64,000 nucleotides of DNA, from the NCBI GenBank assembly GCA_041741535.1, contig JBGSJV010000103.1:3490-67489 (forward strand). Direction: 5' to 3'. This stretch comes from M30B19 sp041741535 (lineage in GTDB: Bacteria; Planctomycetota; Planctomycetia; Pirellulales; Pirellulaceae). Positions 62,672 through 64,000 of this stretch are shown piece by piece. The notes beneath the pieces were generated by a model. The model was not told where the DNA came from. It saw only the letters and a program-made list of their open reading frames with translations, and ran no database searches. The translations under genes were made by a program, and so were the position numbers. Each line of letters opens with the position of its first letter. The stretch's first letter is position 1.

Positions 62672-63853
62672 TTAAGACGACACCAAGTGCTTCGGCAGAT
62701 CGTTGACGGCCGGGCAACCAATCTGCTCCATCACCTGCCGCAGTTGCCGTTTGAGCATGAAAATCGTGTGGTCGCCGCCTCGGTGGCCCAGGGCCCCCAC
62801 GCCATACATAAAGCTTCGGCCCATGAACACGAACTTTGCTCCGGAAGCCAACACACACGCGACATCAGGCCCGCTGCGCACGCCACTGTCCAGCATCATC
62901 GTCGTCCGACTGCCAAATTCTTTTGCCAACGCGGTCAACGGCCGGATCGTGGACTCGCCCGCATCCAACTGTCGTCCTCCATGGTTGGACACGATCATGC
63001 CGTCCACTCCCAAACGTAGTGCCAGTTCAGCGTCTTCGGGAGTGACGATCCCCTTGACCACTAGCTTGCCAGGCCAACGATCGCGAATCGCTTGGATCTT
63101 ATCCGCCGTCAGTCGTCCTGAAAATGTCTTGTTCATGAACAATCCCAAATGTTTCATGTTGAGCCCCTTGGGAATATAGGGCTTCATCGTTTTGAACTCG
63201 GGTTTGCCGGCGGTCAATTGCCCCCAGCACCACGATGGCCGAACCAACATTTGCGAAATGTTCCTGAGCGACATGCGCGGCGGAATCGACAAACCATTGC
63301 GAATCTCTTTCGGGCGATAAGCAAACGTCGGCGTATCCGCCAAGATCACGAGCACGGGAAAACCCGCGGCTTTCACTCGATCAATCAACTTGTCGCGCAG
63401 ATCCAATTCCGCCGGATGATAAAGTTGGAACCACGCCTTGCCCTCAGTGATCTCGGCGACCGTCTCGATGCTCGCCGTACCGACCGTGCTGAGAACAAAC
63501 GGGATGCCGTTGTTAGCAGCGGCTTTCGCCAGGATCTCCGTCGAGCGTGGCCACATCAAGCCTTGCAAGCCGATCGGGGCCACACCAAAGGGCGCTTCAT
63601 AAACTTGGCCAAAGATCTCCGTTCGCAAACTCGCTCCGGGAAAGTCACTCAGATATGTTGGGCGCAGTCGTACCTCGCGAATCTCTTCGGTGTTGCGCCG
63701 CAAGTTAACTTCGGAAAAGCAGCCCCCCTCCAAGTACTCGAAGGCAAACCGTGGCATCCGCTGCCGAGCCCGCTCGCGCAAGTGTTCGATCGATGGATAC
63801 TCAGAATTGAACGACGCTTCAGCGGGATCGGGTGTGGGTGTGGGTGTGGCCAT
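62672..63853 (-). CDS. FMN-dependent alpha-hydroxy-acid oxidase/dehydrogenase (LldD-like)
   Basis: A 393-residue TIM-barrel enzyme with the full family pattern. YLEGGCFSEVNLRRNTEEIR, PFGVAPIGLQGLMWP, VLSTVGTASIETVAE, the FMN-contacting KGIVTPEDAELALRLGVDGM and the active-site IVSNHGGRQLD with catalytic His and Arg are all present. MMLDSGVRSGPDVACVLASG follows. It oxidises L-lactate, glycolate or a related 2-hydroxy acid to the 2-keto acid, passing electrons to a quinone or oxygen; substrate specificity is not determined. The N-terminus has a Thr-Pro repeat (TPTPTPDP). Start ATG 63851-63853. Confidence 0.93.
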   Translation of the reverse strand: MATPTPTPDPAEASFNSEYPSIEHLRERARQRMPRFAFEYLEGGCFSEVNLRRNTEEIREVRLRPTYLSDFPGASLRTEIFGQVYEAPFGVAPIGLQGLMWPRSTEILAKAAANNGIPFVLSTVGTASIETVAEITEGKAWFQLYHPAELDLRDKLIDRVKAAGFPVLVILADTPTFAYRPKEIRNGLSIPPRMSLRNISQMLVRPSWCWGQLTAGKPEFKTMKPYIPKGLNMKHLGLFMNKTFSGRLTADKIQAIRDRWPGKLVVKGIVTPEDAELALRLGVDGMIVSNHGGRQLDAGESTIRPLTALAKEFGSRTTMMLDSGVRSGPDVACVLASGAKFVFMGRSFMYGVGALGHRGGDHTIFMLKRQLRQVMEQIGCPAVNDLPKHLVSS

Positions 63854-63904
63854 AATGATCGAAATTGCTATGAATCGCTCCGCCGATGCAATGATGGAAC
63901 CACC

Positions 63905-64000
63905 TGACCGGCGGAGCGGTCAGCGGCAATGTAATGGACCGTTCCTACGGTCCAATTGTTCTTAAATCTGACCGACGGAGCGGTCAGCGACAATGGACCG
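63905..64000. repeat. GACCG-palindrome repeats at the right edge
   Basis: GACCGGCGGAGCGGTCAGCG at 63906 recurs as GACCGACGGAGCGGTCAGCG at 63971, with GGACCGTTCCTACGGTCC between them. A related palindrome, GACCGCTCCGCGGTC, occurs at 15067-15081. The family continues past the window edge. Confidence 0.7.

Overview
The window reads as a planctomycete chromosome segment, most likely from a Pirellula/Rhodopirellula-like organism. No 16S rRNA is present, so this rests on gene content: two ECF sigma factors (one next to a giant WD40 Ser/Thr kinase), a BlaI/BlaR1 pair with an enormous C-terminal extension, a PEP-CTERM exported protein, a Tat-exported Gfo/Idh/MocA oxidoreductase, a nucleoside:H+ symporter, a ceramidase-like/hydrolase fusion and many FG-GAP, SUMF1 and TPR-like exported proteins. 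Intergenic DNA is rich in short palindromic and dispersed repeats.

Layout. 1-8.8 kb: a truncated ECF sigma factor, a Cys/Met-metabolism PLP enzyme, an FG-GAP protein behind a tail-specific protease, and three exported proteins led by a DUF1573-type protein. 8.9-15.0 kb: an autoregulated blaI-blaR1 operon with a well-formed promoter and two matching operators. 15.0-19.4 kb: an RHS/YD remnant zone holding an RHS tip gene, an overlapping candidate immunity gene and duplicated flanking repeats. 19.4-25.0 kb: a thioredoxin-fold gene read through an in-frame TGA (probable selenocysteine), an FHA-GAF-sigma54 activator, a Trm112-like protein, a HIT protein and TerC between two palindromic-repeat arrays. 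25.3-30.6 kb: the WD40 kinase and its ECF sigma factor. 30.6-41.5 kb: repeat-dense DNA with a PEP-CTERM protein, two large exported proteins and two short mobile-like or structured elements. 41.6-48.9 kb: an exported C1 peptidase, a broken ParE-type toxin with intact antitoxin, AhpD, FmdB, the ceramidase-like/hydrolase fusion and a sulfotransferase. 49.3-59.4 kb: a leftward block of membrane proteins, NupG-type symporter, oxidoreductase, DNA methyltransferase, a Cys-less C26 amidotransferase-like protein and RarA, then a rightward DUF1499 protein. 60.0-61.1 kb: a cluster of seven tRNA genes, several structurally atypical. 61.5-63.9 kb: TauE/SafE exporter, a kinase remnant and an FMN-dependent alpha-hydroxy-acid oxidase.

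Links between genes. The kinase and the secreted 1112-residue protein share one unusual extracellular-type domain (one and three copies). The redox gene has a UxxC motif in place of CxxC followed by a bacterial SECIS-like hairpin, so routine annotation would split it into two false genes. The RHS locus looks like one empty and one filled copy of the same flanking sequence. A 161-bp transposon-like insertion plus one extra base has destroyed the toxin of a toxin-antitoxin pair. All calls are from reading the sequence; no database search was run.
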